The notes beneath the pieces are model-generated. The model was given only the letters and a program-made list of their open reading frames with translations, made no database searches and was not told the origin of the DNA. Positions 34,302 through 42,330 of a stretch of DNA of 64,000 nt are shown here, piece by piece (position 1 is the first letter of the stretch; each line of letters opens with the position of its first letter). Made by a program: the position numbers and the translations under genes. This DNA is from Lacihabitans sp. CS3-21. Its GTDB lineage: Bacteria > Bacteroidota > Bacteroidia > Cytophagales > Spirosomataceae. The DNA lies in the NCBI RefSeq assembly GCF_024343675.1, contig NZ_RJUD01000003.1:186001-250000 (forward strand). Reading direction: 5' to 3'.

Positions 34302-35198
34302 ATGCTCTATTTAGTTCTAAGTATTTTATTTTCAGTTCTTTTGTTGGTAAACTTTAGGATTTTCCCAAAGTTCAATATAAGTACTTTTCAGGCCATTGCT
34401 TTCAATTACCCGGTTTGTTTTATTACAGGATTGTTACTCATGCCTGATGGTCAAAGTTTCCGTTTAGATTTATCACAAAATTGGACTTGGTATAGCCTCG
34501 CATTAGGCGTTGGGTTTATTATAACGTTTATTTTGAGTGGCTTGGCTACTCAAAAAATCGGCATGACCATTACATCTATGGCCAATAATGTTTCTTTGGT
34601 TATTCCAGTTTTGTTCAGTTTATTGGTTTTTGGGAGTGGAGGCAAGGCTTTTGACTGGATAAATTACCTTGGACTATTGTTGGCAGTGGTTTCGGTTGCT
34701 ATAGCTACTTTTAAATCGGAATCTAGTATAAAGGCCAAATTCTGGCTACAAGGGGGATTGGCTTTGGCGGTGTTTTTGATGTATGGCATTACCAACACGG
34801 CTATAAACTATCTGAATATCACCTACATAGCCGATGCAAGCAAGGTAGTTCCAGTAACTTTGGTTATGGTACTGGGAGCAGCGATTTCAGGAGTTATTTT
34901 ATTGATTATCAAGATTTTAAATGGTTCAGAAAAGCTGGAGTTAAAGAATATTTTGGCTGCATTTACCTTAGGTGTTCCCAATTTTTTATCTTTTTACTTT
35001 TTGATTCTGACCCTCGGATATTTCGGTAATAGTGGAGCATTTGTGTATCCTATCTACAACATGGGCGTTATTTTGGTTTCTGCATTTATTGCCATTTTGT
35101 TTTTTAGGGAAAAAGTCTCAATTCTTAACAAACTAGGACTTTTCTTAGCCGTTATCGCCATTCTGATGATTTCTTGGCAAGAAATTTTTGGGAAATAG
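34302..35198 (+). CDS. EamA/DMT-superfamily transporter
   Basis: The 298-residue protein has about ten hydrophobic helices in two five-helix halves, typical of EamA (drug/metabolite transporter) permeases. It begins MLYLVLSILFSVLLLVNFRIFPKF and ends with GVILVSAFIAILFFREKVSILNKLGLFLAVIAI, the family's signature C-terminal loop. It is the last gene of the operon with the two lipoproteins (3-bp gap). The substrate is unknown. Confidence 0.82.
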   Translation: MLYLVLSILFSVLLLVNFRIFPKFNISTFQAIAFNYPVCFITGLLLMPDGQSFRLDLSQNWTWYSLALGVGFIITFILSGLATQKIGMTITSMANNVSLVIPVLFSLLVFGSGGKAFDWINYLGLLLAVVSVAIATFKSESSIKAKFWLQGGLALAVFLMYGITNTAINYLNITYIADASKVVPVTLVMVLGAAISGVILLIIKILNGSEKLELKNILAAFTLGVPNFLSFYFLILTLGYFGNSGAFVYPIYNMGVILVSAFIAILFFREKVSILNKLGLFLAVIAILMISWQEIFGK

Positions 35199-35298
35199 GG
35201 CAAATCTCACTTGGTTATTTTGTGAAACTTAGTATCTTTTTTGTGGCCTTTGAGTAATAGCTTTCTTCTATTTTCTTTCCAAATTCGTCTTTTTTTTC

Positions 35299-35306
35299 TA
35301 TCTTTG
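35299..35306 (+). promoter_or_regulatory. Bacteroidota -7 box (TATCTTTG) for der
   Basis: TATCTTTG matches TAnnTTTG, 65 bp before the der ATG, with T-rich sequence (TTTTCTTTCC, 35271-35280) in the -33 area. Confidence 0.45.
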
Positions 35307-35371
35307 CATCCTTTTTGATTTTTCGAAAAGACTGATAATAAAATATTTATATAAAAAGAGGGATAAGTTAT

Positions 35372-36685
35372 ATGTCGAATATAGTTGCAATAGTAGGTAG
35401 GCCAAATGTGGGTAAATCTACTTTATTTAACAGACTGATAGAGGAAAGGGTAGCTATTACTGACAACCAATCTGGTGTTACACGTGATAGACATTATGGG
35501 AATGCATTTTGGTTAAAAAAGAATTTTACGGTAATTGACACAGGAGGGTATGTAGTTGGATCGGACGATACTTTCGAAGAAGCCATCAGGAGTCAGGTGG
35601 AATTGGCTTTAGAAGAAGCTACTGTGATACTTTTTGTGGTAGATACCAAGCAAGGATTGACAGAATTGGACGAAGAATTCGCAAATGTTTTGCGTAGATC
35701 CAAAAAACCAATTTTTGTAGTAGCCAATAAGGCTGAAACATTTGAAAGAGCCAATTTGGTGGCTTCAGAGTTTTATGGAATGGGTCTTTCAAGCGAAGTT
35801 TACCCAATTTCAGCCGCTGACGGTTCGGGAACTGGAGAATTGCTGGATGAAGTTGTGAAGCACCTAGAATTTGACCAAGAAGAAAATCCAAACGAAGGAA
35901 TACCAAGAATTTCGATTTTAGGTCGTCCGAATGTGGGGAAATCGTCGTTTTTGAATGCACTTTTAGGTAAAGAAAGAAGTATAGTTACAGACATTGCAGG
36001 TACAACAAGAGACGCGATAGATACGCACTACAAGATGTTTGGAAAGGACTTTATCTTGACGGACACAGCAGGAATAAGGAAAAAAGCCAAAGTCAACGAG
36101 GACATTGAGTTTTATTCGGTTTTGAGGTCTATCAAGGCTCTAGATAATTCTGATGTGTGTATTGTTCTTCTGGATGCCACACTCGGTCTGGAATCACAGG
36201 ATGTAAGTATCATAGCACAAGCTCACAATGCCAAAAAAGGCATAGTAATCATGGTAAACAAGTGGGATGCCTTGGAGAAAGACTCCAAAACTGCCGATAC
36301 CATGAAAAAGGATATTTTGGAAAGATTGGCTCCTATGAATTATATGCCTATCATTTTTGCATCGGCTTTGGAAAAACAACGAATTTTCCAAGTGATAGAA
36401 AAGGCCATGGAAGTGTATGATGTAAGAAAATCTCAAATTTCGACCTCGAAATTGAATGATGTTCTTCTACCGATTATAGAGAATTATCCGCCACCATCTA
36501 TGAAAGGCAAAATGGTTAGAATCAAGTATATCGTTCAGGTGCCTACACCTTCTCCGACTTTTGTGTTCTTCTGTAATTTGCCCCAGTATGTGATGGAGTC
36601 TTACCAAAGATTTTTGCAGAACAAAATCAGAGAACACTTTGGTTTTGAAGGTGTGGTGATTACGACGTTTTTCCGGAAAAAATAA
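35372..36685 (+). CDS. der: Ribosome-assembly GTPase Der (EngA)
   Basis: The 437-residue protein has two tandem Era-like GTPase domains. Domain 1 has GRPNVGKSTLFN (residue about 8), DTGG and NKAE. Domain 2 has GRPNVGKSSFLNALLG (about 185), DTAGIRKK and NKWD. A C-terminal KH-like domain follows (residues about 350-437). Der is needed for 50S subunit assembly. It is complete. The flank after its stop is unusual low-complexity sequence (next entry). Confidence 0.97.
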   Translation: MSNIVAIVGRPNVGKSTLFNRLIEERVAITDNQSGVTRDRHYGNAFWLKKNFTVIDTGGYVVGSDDTFEEAIRSQVELALEEATVILFVVDTKQGLTELDEEFANVLRRSKKPIFVVANKAETFERANLVASEFYGMGLSSEVYPISAADGSGTGELLDEVVKHLEFDQEENPNEGIPRISILGRPNVGKSSFLNALLGKERSIVTDIAGTTRDAIDTHYKMFGKDFILTDTAGIRKKAKVNEDIEFYSVLRSIKALDNSDVCIVLLDATLGLESQDVSIIAQAHNAKKGIVIMVNKWDALEKDSKTADTMKKDILERLAPMNYMPIIFASALEKQRIFQVIEKAMEVYDVRKSQISTSKLNDVLLPIIENYPPPSMKGKMVRIKYIVQVPTPSPTFVFFCNLPQYVMESYQRFLQNKIREHFGFEGVVITTFFRKK

Positions 36686-36785
36686 GTTGATTAAATCGAT
36701 TTGCGATTGATTCGATTTACGATTTTTTTGATTTACTCGAGTTTCGATTGATTAAATATTGCTTATCGTTTATGATTGAAATAGT
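36686..36785. repeat. Left low-complexity flank of the four-helix-bundle gene
   Basis: This 100-bp stretch between der and the next ATG is built from variants of GATT(N)CGATTTACGATT. It contains GATTGATTCGATTTACGATT (36705-36724) and CGTTTATGATT (36767-36777). Both recur, inverted, in the flank on the other side of the gene. Confidence 0.8.
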
Positions 36786-37148
36786 ATGAATGCCGAAATA
36801 TTTAAAGCTAGAACTAAAAAGCTTGCTCTCGAGTGTGGAAAGTTTGTGGATGATTTGCCACAAAAGCCGAGTATAAGGATTTATGGCAATCAACTAATTC
36901 GGTCTTCGTCTTCAGTAGGTGCAAATTATAGAGCAGCTTGTAGAGCTAAATCCACTGCGGATATGATAAACAAATTGAAAATAGTAGAAGAAGAGGGAGA
37001 TGAAACAATCTATTGGTTGGAATTGATTGAGGAGTCTTTAAGTTTGAATTCTGAAAAGCTTACTTGGCTCAAGAAAGAAACCAATGAGATAGTATCAATG
37101 GTTGTTTCATCAATCAATACTCTAAGAAAGAAGCAAACACCTAAATAA
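36786..37148 (+). CDS. Four-helix-bundle protein (23S rRNA intervening-sequence protein family)
   Basis: The 120-residue protein has the S23/IVP family pattern: FKARTKKLALECGKFVDDLP, then GNQLIRSSSSVGANYRAACRAKSTADMINKLKIVEEEGDETIYWLELI. The family forms four-helix bundles and is related in fold to bAvd of diversity-generating retroelements. It was first found in intervening sequences inside 23S rRNA genes. Its biochemical role is unknown. Here it sits alone between der and purU, wrapped in mutually inverted AT-rich repeats, not in an rRNA gene. No reverse transcriptase is nearby. Confidence 0.9.
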   Translation: MNAEIFKARTKKLALECGKFVDDLPQKPSIRIYGNQLIRSSSSVGANYRAACRAKSTADMINKLKIVEEEGDETIYWLELIEESLSLNSEKLTWLKKETNEIVSMVVSSINTLRKKQTPK

Positions 37149-37273
37149 AAGATTTATTAAATCGCACTAATCATAAACGTAAATCGGAGTAATCTAAAAT
37201 CATGAATCAAAGTAATCGTAAATCTAAAATCGAATCAATCTAAAATCGTTAATCGAACCAATCGTTAATCAAA
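37149..37273. repeat. Right low-complexity flank, inverted relative to the left flank
   Basis: This 125-bp stretch is built from AATCG(T)TAAATC-like units. AATCATAAACG (37169-37179) is the exact complement of 36767-36777. AATCGTAAATC (37214-37224) and CGAATCAATC (37231-37240) are complements of 36705-36724, with a 6-base insertion between them. The purU ATG follows directly. Confidence 0.8.
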
Positions 37274-38113
37274 ATGGCAAAACACACCTTACTTATGGAA
37301 GGTCCTGACGCGAAGGGGCTTATATTTCATGTGACAAGTGTTCTTTTTAACAACGAATGCAACATTCTCAGACAAGACGAATACGTAAGTCCGAATGGCT
37401 GGTTTTTTATGCGAACAGAGTTTGTGAGTGCCGACGATTTTGACACCCAGAAAGTATTGGTGGATTTGCGGGTTAAAGTGCCAAGTGAGGAAGTACAGTT
37501 CAGACTAAATACACAGAAGAAAAAAGATATTGTGTTGCTTTGTACCAAGGAACACCACTGTTTATCCGAGATTCTGATACGTTATGCTTTTGAAGAACTC
37601 AATGCCAATGTGTTGGCTGTTGTGAGCAATTATAACACTTTGCAGCCATTTGTAAGTAAGTTTGGTATTCCGTTTCATTACGTTTCGGCTGAAGATAAAA
37701 CCCGTGAAGAACATGAAGCTGAGGTTTTAAAGACATTAGACATTTATGATCCAGAGCTTTTGGTATTAGCTAAATATATGCGGATTCTTTCTCCAGATTT
37801 TGTCTCCAAATATTCGAATAAGATTGTTAATATTCATCATTCTTTTTTGCCCGCATTTATAGGTGCCAATCCTTACAAACAAGCTTTTGAGCGGGGAGTA
37901 AAAATAATTGGAGCTACGGCACATTTTGTAAATAATCACTTAGACGAAGGTCCCATTATTGCCCAAGATACCCGTGAAGTGGATCACCGCTACTCTGCGG
38001 CTGACATGGCCCGTGATGGCCGGGATGTAGAAAAAATGGTGCTGATTAAAGCCCTTAAACTCGTTTTGGATGATCGAGTTTTCATTTTTGGCAATCGGAC
38101 GGTGATTCTTTAA
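37274..38113 (+). CDS. purU: Formyltetrahydrofolate deformylase PurU
   Basis: The 279-residue protein has an N-terminal ACT domain (TLLMEGPDAKGLIFHVTSVLFNNECNI, residues about 4-80) and a C-terminal formyltransferase-fold domain. The latter has the catalytic block NIHHSFLPAFIGANPYKQAFERGVKIIGATAHFVNNHLDEGPIIAQD (about 190-236). It hydrolyses 10-formyl-THF to formate and THF. Its TAA stop is shared with the TTA of the convergent gene (4-bp overlap). The upstream promoter may lie inside the repeat flank of the four-helix-bundle gene. Confidence 0.95.
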   Translation: MAKHTLLMEGPDAKGLIFHVTSVLFNNECNILRQDEYVSPNGWFFMRTEFVSADDFDTQKVLVDLRVKVPSEEVQFRLNTQKKKDIVLLCTKEHHCLSEILIRYAFEELNANVLAVVSNYNTLQPFVSKFGIPFHYVSAEDKTREEHEAEVLKTLDIYDPELLVLAKYMRILSPDFVSKYSNKIVNIHHSFLPAFIGANPYKQAFERGVKIIGATAHFVNNHLDEGPIIAQDTREVDHRYSAADMARDGRDVEKMVLIKALKLVLDDRVFIFGNRTVIL

Positions 38114-38739
38114 AAGAAATACCCAATCCGAATCACGAAAGGAGAGCCACTTCCTCCAAATGTTTGCATGCTTCTATAGCCAAAACTCGGTGCTCCCATG
38201 TTGTACATAACAGAGATAAAGCTTCCACGCTGTTCTGCTCCACGGCCTTGGTAGAAACCTATTCCAACAAGCGGTGAGCCGCCCCATTTCCTTGAAGGGC
38301 CATCTACTTCCCAATTGTAAAAGTTGGTTTCGGTATTTGGAGCATTCATAAGTTCATATTCAGCCTGGGCAAATATTGGCCGCCATACTTTCTGTCTTAC
38401 AAATGCTCTTCCACCAACAGCTATGTTGTTATTTTTTTGACCATATACACTTGAACCTTGATAAATAAATGACGCCCCCAAACCCACTATTGTTCCTTTG
38501 TCAGTAACATCATAACCAGCCATCGGTGAAACATCGGCGTACAATGCACCCCAAAACTGCACCCAAACGTTCCCGCCATAATGCATTCTTTGTTTCCAAG
38601 CTGGTTTGGGCTCTTCAAAAAGAACAGGTTTTTCTTCTTGCTCCTCTTTAGGTTCTTCTTCTTCTATTGGTTCAGCAGGTGGTATTATCTGAGCGGCCAA
38701 ATTTAGGCTCAAAAACAAAAACAAAAGGATTTTATACAT
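38110..38739 (-). CDS. Exported outer-membrane-type protein with acidic linker, unknown function
   Basis: The start at ATG 38739 gives the signal peptide MYKILLFLFLSLNLAAQ and an 8-bp overlap with the gene upstream; an in-frame ATG at 38763 adds 8 residues and no benefit. Right after cleavage comes a Pro/Glu-rich segment (IIPPAEPIEEEEPKEEQEE). Then about 150 residues read as beta strands (YGGNVWVQFWGALYADVSPMAGYDV, FVRQKVWRPIFAQAEYELM) ending with aromatic FVIRIGYFF. It is probably a small outer-membrane beta-barrel, with its acidic linker in the periplasm. Confidence 0.72.
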   Translation of the reverse strand: MYKILLFLFLSLNLAAQIIPPAEPIEEEEPKEEQEEKPVLFEEPKPAWKQRMHYGGNVWVQFWGALYADVSPMAGYDVTDKGTIVGLGASFIYQGSSVYGQKNNNIAVGGRAFVRQKVWRPIFAQAEYELMNAPNTETNFYNWEVDGPSRKWGGSPLVGIGFYQGRGAEQRGSFISVMYNMGAPSFGYRSMQTFGGSGSPFVIRIGYFF

Positions 38740-39202
38740 ACGTTTGGTTATAAAGTACTTCAAAAGTAGGTAGTTTTATGTTTTCAATCATCTGATTTTC
38801 CAACATTCTAGCCCATTCTTTCAAATAAACGACCACATCGTCTTTGCGATTGTGACTTAATCCATGTTTTTTATCGCCCAACCCATTCAAAACCTCTGGG
38901 TCCGACAGTTTTTCTAAATGTTTGAGGTCTTCTGTTGTAAAACCAAAAGTCAGCAATTCGAAAATGATTAAGTCTATCGGCATTTGTGTTTGACCGCAGT
39001 AATGATTAACCTGCTCGTTCCAGTCACCGTGGCCTTGCATGGCGTAGGCGTGTATTTCCGCTTTAGTTCTTTGCGTAACTACTTGAGCTAGATTTCCGCA
39101 ATTACACGAACCCATGTGTCCCCACATGTAAGGAGAGCCATTTTCTATATTATTTGCTGTTGTTCTCAAAGCTTCTATTACTTCTATACTTGCCTTTGCC
39201 AT
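38732..39202 (-). CDS. Conserved cytoplasmic protein with Cys/His cluster, unknown function
   Basis: The 156-residue protein has no signal peptide. The N-terminal half carries MWGHMGSCNCGNLAQVV and GHGDWNEQVNHYCGQTQMP, placing several Cys and His residues close together, so metal binding is plausible (inference). The C-terminal half is helical and charged. It overlaps the following barrel-protein gene by 8 bp, so the two are probably co-translated. I do not recognise the family. Confidence 0.7.
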   Translation of the reverse strand: MAKASIEVIEALRTTANNIENGSPYMWGHMGSCNCGNLAQVVTQRTKAEIHAYAMQGHGDWNEQVNHYCGQTQMPIDLIIFELLTFGFTTEDLKHLEKLSDPEVLNGLGDKKHGLSHNRKDDVVVYLKEWARMLENQMIENIKLPTFEVLYNQTYV

Positions 39203-39321
39203 GATTTTGAATGTTTTATTTCATTTAAAAACTAACAATAATAAAAAAAGTTTTGGGTATTTCAATCCAAATATTAAAGGAAGGCGTAATTAATTCAAAC
39301 AAATTTAAAAAAGAACAAACA

Positions 39322-39882
39322 ATGAAAAAATTACTTAAAACTTTGGGATTAGCAGTTGGCTTTGCATTAATCGGAACTTCAACTTTTGCACAGGACGGAA
39401 CTGTTACAGTAGGTGGTGAAGCTATGTATCCGAAGAAAAACATCGTTGAAAACGCAGTGAATTCTAAAGATCACACTACACTTGTGGCGGCAGTAAAAGC
39501 AGCTGGATTGGTAGATGCTTTGATGGGAGCGGGTCCGTTTACAGTTTTTGCACCAGTTAATTCGGCTTTTGACAAGCTACCTGCAGGAACCGTAGAAACC
39601 CTGCTAAAGCCAGAAAACAAAAGTACTTTGGCAAAGGTTTTAACATATCACGTAGTGGCGGGTAAGTTTGATGCCAAAGAGCTGATGAAATTAATTGAAA
39701 AAGGAAAGGGAATGACCAAGTTGAAGACGCTTTCTGGCGGTACATTGATAGCCAAAATGAACGGAGACATGAACATTTCTATAACCGACGAAAAAGGTGG
39801 AGTAGCCAATATTGCTATCTATAACGTGTATCAGTCCAACGGCGTGATACATACTTTAGACACGGTATTGTTACCGATGTAA
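39322..39882 (+). CDS. Secreted fasciclin-domain protein
   Basis: The start at ATG 39322 (MKKLLKTLGLAVGFALIGTSTFAQ) gives a proper signal peptide; the frame extends upstream to 39253 but without one. One FAS1 domain fills the mature protein: DHTTLVAAVKAAGLVDALMGAGPFTVFAPVNSAFDKLPAGTVETLL and the terminal NGVIHTLDTVLLPM. Before it is a short motif GEAMYPKKNIVENAV common to bacterial FAS1 proteins. FAS1 domains mediate adhesion. It lies 177 bp upstream of a sigma/anti-sigma pair, which may control it (inference). Confidence 0.93.
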   Translation: MKKLLKTLGLAVGFALIGTSTFAQDGTVTVGGEAMYPKKNIVENAVNSKDHTTLVAAVKAAGLVDALMGAGPFTVFAPVNSAFDKLPAGTVETLLKPENKSTLAKVLTYHVVAGKFDAKELMKLIEKGKGMTKLKTLSGGTLIAKMNGDMNISITDEKGGVANIAIYNVYQSNGVIHTLDTVLLPM

Positions 39883-39930
39883 TATTTGATTTTTTGCACA
39901 AATTATTGAAAATTAAAACTGAGCCCGTTA

Positions 39931-39957
39931 AAGTCCCTCTCTTTTGGAGAGGGATTT
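39931..39957. repeat. Palindromic repeat after the fasciclin gene
   Basis: AAGTCCCTCTC and GAGAGGGATTT form a hairpin around CTTTTGG. The TCCCTCTC...GGAGAGGGATTTAGGG sequence resembles intergenic repeats common in Bacteroidota. No T run follows, so a terminator role is doubtful. Confidence 0.55.
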
Positions 39958-40059
39958 AGGGTAAGGCGAGAAATTCCCCGATATCAAAGTATTCCTCCAA
40001 TATGTATTTTGGTATTGATTTTTGAATTATTTTTAAAAAACCTCTAAACAAATTTTATT

Positions 40060-40593
40060 TTGACAACGCAAATCTCAGAAGAAGAATTGGTGAGGTCGCT
40101 CAAACAAAATAGCCAGAAGGCCTTTGAATATTTGTATGATAATTACTCGGGAAGTTTAATGGGAGTTATCACTAAAATAATCAAAGACACAGAAAAATCA
40201 GAAGATATCCTGCAAGATGCATTCCTGAAAATCTGGCGGAAAATTGGCGACTACGACCCATCAAAAGGACGACTGTTTACCTGGATGGTAAACATAGCCC
40301 GCAACACAGCCATTGATCAGTTCCGGAAGGACAAAAACATTTGGCTTGAAGACATTGAGGAATCTATCGGAGCAGTAGACAGAAAGGCTAGTTTTCAGCC
40401 AGAAATGTCGCTTTTCGATATAAAAGGACTTACAGATAAACTAAAGACAGATAGGAAAGTGTTGATAGATATGGTTTATTTTCAAGGTTATACACAGGAA
40501 GAGGCGGCGGATATTTTACAGATACCGCTCGGAACGGCCAAATCTAGGATAAGGACAGCTCTTCAGGACCTAAAAACGATTTTTAAGATATGA
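40060..40593 (+). CDS. ECF RNA polymerase sigma factor (SigK-like context)
   Basis: The 177-residue protein appears to start at TTG (40060, MTTQISEEELVRSL): no in-frame ATG precedes the conserved region 2. Region 2 (DTEKSEDILQDAFLKIWRKIGDYDP, WMVNIARNTAIDQFRKDKN) and region 4 (DRKVLIDMVYFQGYTQEEAADILQIPLGTAKSRIRTALQDL) are clear. It overlaps the anti-sigma gene by 4 bp, so the two are translated together. The rare start codon may keep expression low. Confidence 0.9.
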   Translation: MTTQISEEELVRSLKQNSQKAFEYLYDNYSGSLMGVITKIIKDTEKSEDILQDAFLKIWRKIGDYDPSKGRLFTWMVNIARNTAIDQFRKDKNIWLEDIEESIGAVDRKASFQPEMSLFDIKGLTDKLKTDRKVLIDMVYFQGYTQEEAADILQIPLGTAKSRIRTALQDLKTIFKI

Positions 40594-41390
40594 ATACCAG
40601 CGAATATATAGCATCCGGTATATTGGAAGCATACGTGCTTGGCTCGGTTACGCCCCAGGAGAAACAAGAAGTGGAGTGTTTATCGAAAATATACCCAGAG
40701 ATAAAAACAGAACTAACGGCGATAGAGGAAACGATGGAAACTTATGCTAAAATGCATGAGGTAAAGCCATCTGCTCAGCTTAAATCCAAGATTTTTGCTC
40801 AAATGAACTTCGGAGAAGAAGTTAAAGTAAGTAATAGTCTTTTGGAAAGTAAAATAGAAGAGGAAGTATTAGAAAGAGAAGTTAAGGTAATACCGATGTG
40901 GTCTAAAATAGCTGTAGCAGCATCAGTTGTATTCGGATTATTATTAGGCTGGACTTACCAAAACTCTCAGAAAATGTCCTATGAATTGGCCGAGACAAAG
41001 GCTAAAATGGGCCAAGAGGTGTCTAAAAATGCTATGACAGAAAGTGTTTTGGCTTTGTATAAAGACAACAATAGCGTGCCTATGGAACTAAAAGGTGTTG
41101 AAAAATCGCCTGATAGTAAAGTAATGGTATTCTGGAACAAGGAAGCCGAGGAAATGAAACTCATGGTAGAAAATCTCCCAGCAGCACCAAAAGGTAAACA
41201 ATACCAAGTATGGGGAATTGTAGATGGTAAACCGATGGATATGGGCGTGATAGATTTAGATTTTGAAAATAAAATATTGGCCATGAAAGTACCCAAAGGC
41301 AATATAGCAGCGTTTGCGATAACGCTCGAAAAACAAGGGGGAAGTCCTACACCTACATTAGAGGAAATGTATGTGATTGGGAACGTTTAG
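40590..41390 (+). CDS. RskA-family anti-sigma factor
   Basis: The 266-residue protein has an N-terminal cytoplasmic anti-sigma domain (SGILEAYVLGSVTPQEKQEVECLSKIYPEIKTEL, residues about 7-80) that lacks the HxxxCxxC zinc motif. One membrane helix (VIPMWSKIAVAASVVFGLLLGW, near 110) follows. The periplasmic RskA C-terminal domain contains GKQYQVWGIVDGKPMDMGVIDLDF. It should hold the upstream sigma factor at the membrane until a signal triggers release. A hairpin terminator follows at 41,412. Confidence 0.92.
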   Translation: MNTSEYIASGILEAYVLGSVTPQEKQEVECLSKIYPEIKTELTAIEETMETYAKMHEVKPSAQLKSKIFAQMNFGEEVKVSNSLLESKIEEEVLEREVKVIPMWSKIAVAASVVFGLLLGWTYQNSQKMSYELAETKAKMGQEVSKNAMTESVLALYKDNNSVPMELKGVEKSPDSKVMVFWNKEAEEMKLMVENLPAAPKGKQYQVWGIVDGKPMDMGVIDLDFENKILAMKVPKGNIAAFAITLEKQGGSPTPTLEEMYVIGNV

Positions 41391-41411
41391 AGGAAAAGTG
41401 TGAGAGCCCTT

Positions 41412-41444
41412 AACACCATTGTCGGCGGACAGTGGTGTTTTTCT
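41412..41444 (+). terminator. Rho-independent terminator of the sigma/anti-sigma operon
   Basis: A 12-bp stem (AACACCATTGTC with GACAGTGGTGTT, one G-U pair) with a 4-base loop is followed by TTTT. Confidence 0.85.
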
Positions 41445-41550
41445 GCATATTCAGATTGCCTTTTAACGTTCCAATATCACTGTTTATATAATATTTTTTG
41501 GAGGTCGAGGAAATTTGTCATTGCTTTGTCAAAATTAAAATTTTGAATAA

Positions 41551-42249
41551 ATGAAAAACCTAGTTTTGCCTTTACTTTTGGTGTTTTCGATAGCTACCAA
41601 AGCTCAAGAAACTACACCGAAAATGGTTATTGATAAATATTTACAATCTATCGGTGGAAAAGCTGCTATTGATGGAATCAAAGACTTTTCCATGGATTTG
41701 ACAGCTGAAGTTCAAGGACAGGCCATGAGTATGGTGGTGAGAAAGAAAATGCCAAATAAGTTTTTGACAATTGTGAAAGTCGACGGAATGGGTGAAGTAA
41801 ACAATACTGTTTTTGACGGCGTTAAGGGCAAAATGACACAAATGGGTCAAGATCAAATCATTGAGGGAGACGGAGCTAAGGCTTTGGAGGCACAATCCAA
41901 TATTATAGGAGAAGTAGTTTACCTGACTGATTTGGGTAAATTGACTTATGTAGGGAAAGAGACTATAGATGGAATTGAATGTCATAAATTGAAAGTTTTG
42001 AATGCTGCTGGAGAAGCTGAGGAATTTTATGAAGTGATTTCTGGCTATAAAAAACGTCAAATAAATGAGGTGGAATCTCCTATGGGAAAAATGAAAATTA
42101 CGATAGACTATGCTGATTATAAGCAAGTTGGAGCTGTTAAATTTCCGCATTCACTTAAACAAGACATGGGTATGATGGCATTTGAATTGAAAGCCACTGA
42201 TATTAAAGTGAATTCTGGTTTGGAGGATGTTTTGTTTGAAGTAAAATAA
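41551..42249 (+). CDS. LolA-like periplasmic lipoprotein-carrier-type protein
   Basis: The 232-residue protein has a signal peptide (MKNLVLPLLLVFSIATKAQ) followed by a LolA/LppX-like beta fold: MVIDKYLQSIGGKAAIDGIKDFSMDLTAEVQGQAMSM and IDGIECHKLKVLNAAGEAEEFYEVISGYKKRQ. This is a common Bacteroidota group of outer-membrane lipoprotein-sorting-like proteins that may carry lipids or peptides in the periplasm. It is monocistronic, with a terminator 22 bp downstream. Confidence 0.8.
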   Translation: MKNLVLPLLLVFSIATKAQETTPKMVIDKYLQSIGGKAAIDGIKDFSMDLTAEVQGQAMSMVVRKKMPNKFLTIVKVDGMGEVNNTVFDGVKGKMTQMGQDQIIEGDGAKALEAQSNIIGEVVYLTDLGKLTYVGKETIDGIECHKLKVLNAAGEAEEFYEVISGYKKRQINEVESPMGKMKITIDYADYKQVGAVKFPHSLKQDMGMMAFELKATDIKVNSGLEDVLFEVK

Positions 42250-42270
42250 ATTATAAATAAGCAATTATAG

Positions 42271-42299
42271 AAAAGCAGTCGTTTATGGCTGCTTTTTTT
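42271..42299 (+). terminator. Rho-independent terminator of LolA-like gene
   Basis: AAAAGCAGTC (42271-42280) pairs with GGCTGCTTTT around GTTTAT, followed by further T residues. One G-U pair occurs. Confidence 0.75.
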
Positions 42300-42330
42300 G
42301 TTGTAAATTGCTCAACAAATCATCAAAAAT

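Noticed and set aside
36786-37148. Accessory variability protein of a diversity-generating retroelement
   Set aside because: No reverse transcriptase, template repeat or C-type lectin target gene is nearby; the intervening-sequence protein family fits better.
36686-37273. CRISPR array or tandem satellite
   Set aside because: The units are irregular, have no unique spacers and no cas genes; the relation between flanks is inversion, not direct repetition.
39931-39957. Terminator of the fasciclin gene
   Set aside because: The hairpin is good but has no T run; it looks more like a dispersed palindromic repeat.
41641-42150. 169-codon minus-strand frame opposite the LolA-like gene
   Set aside because: It is fully antisense to a gene with a signal peptide and clear fold, and its product has no recognisable features.
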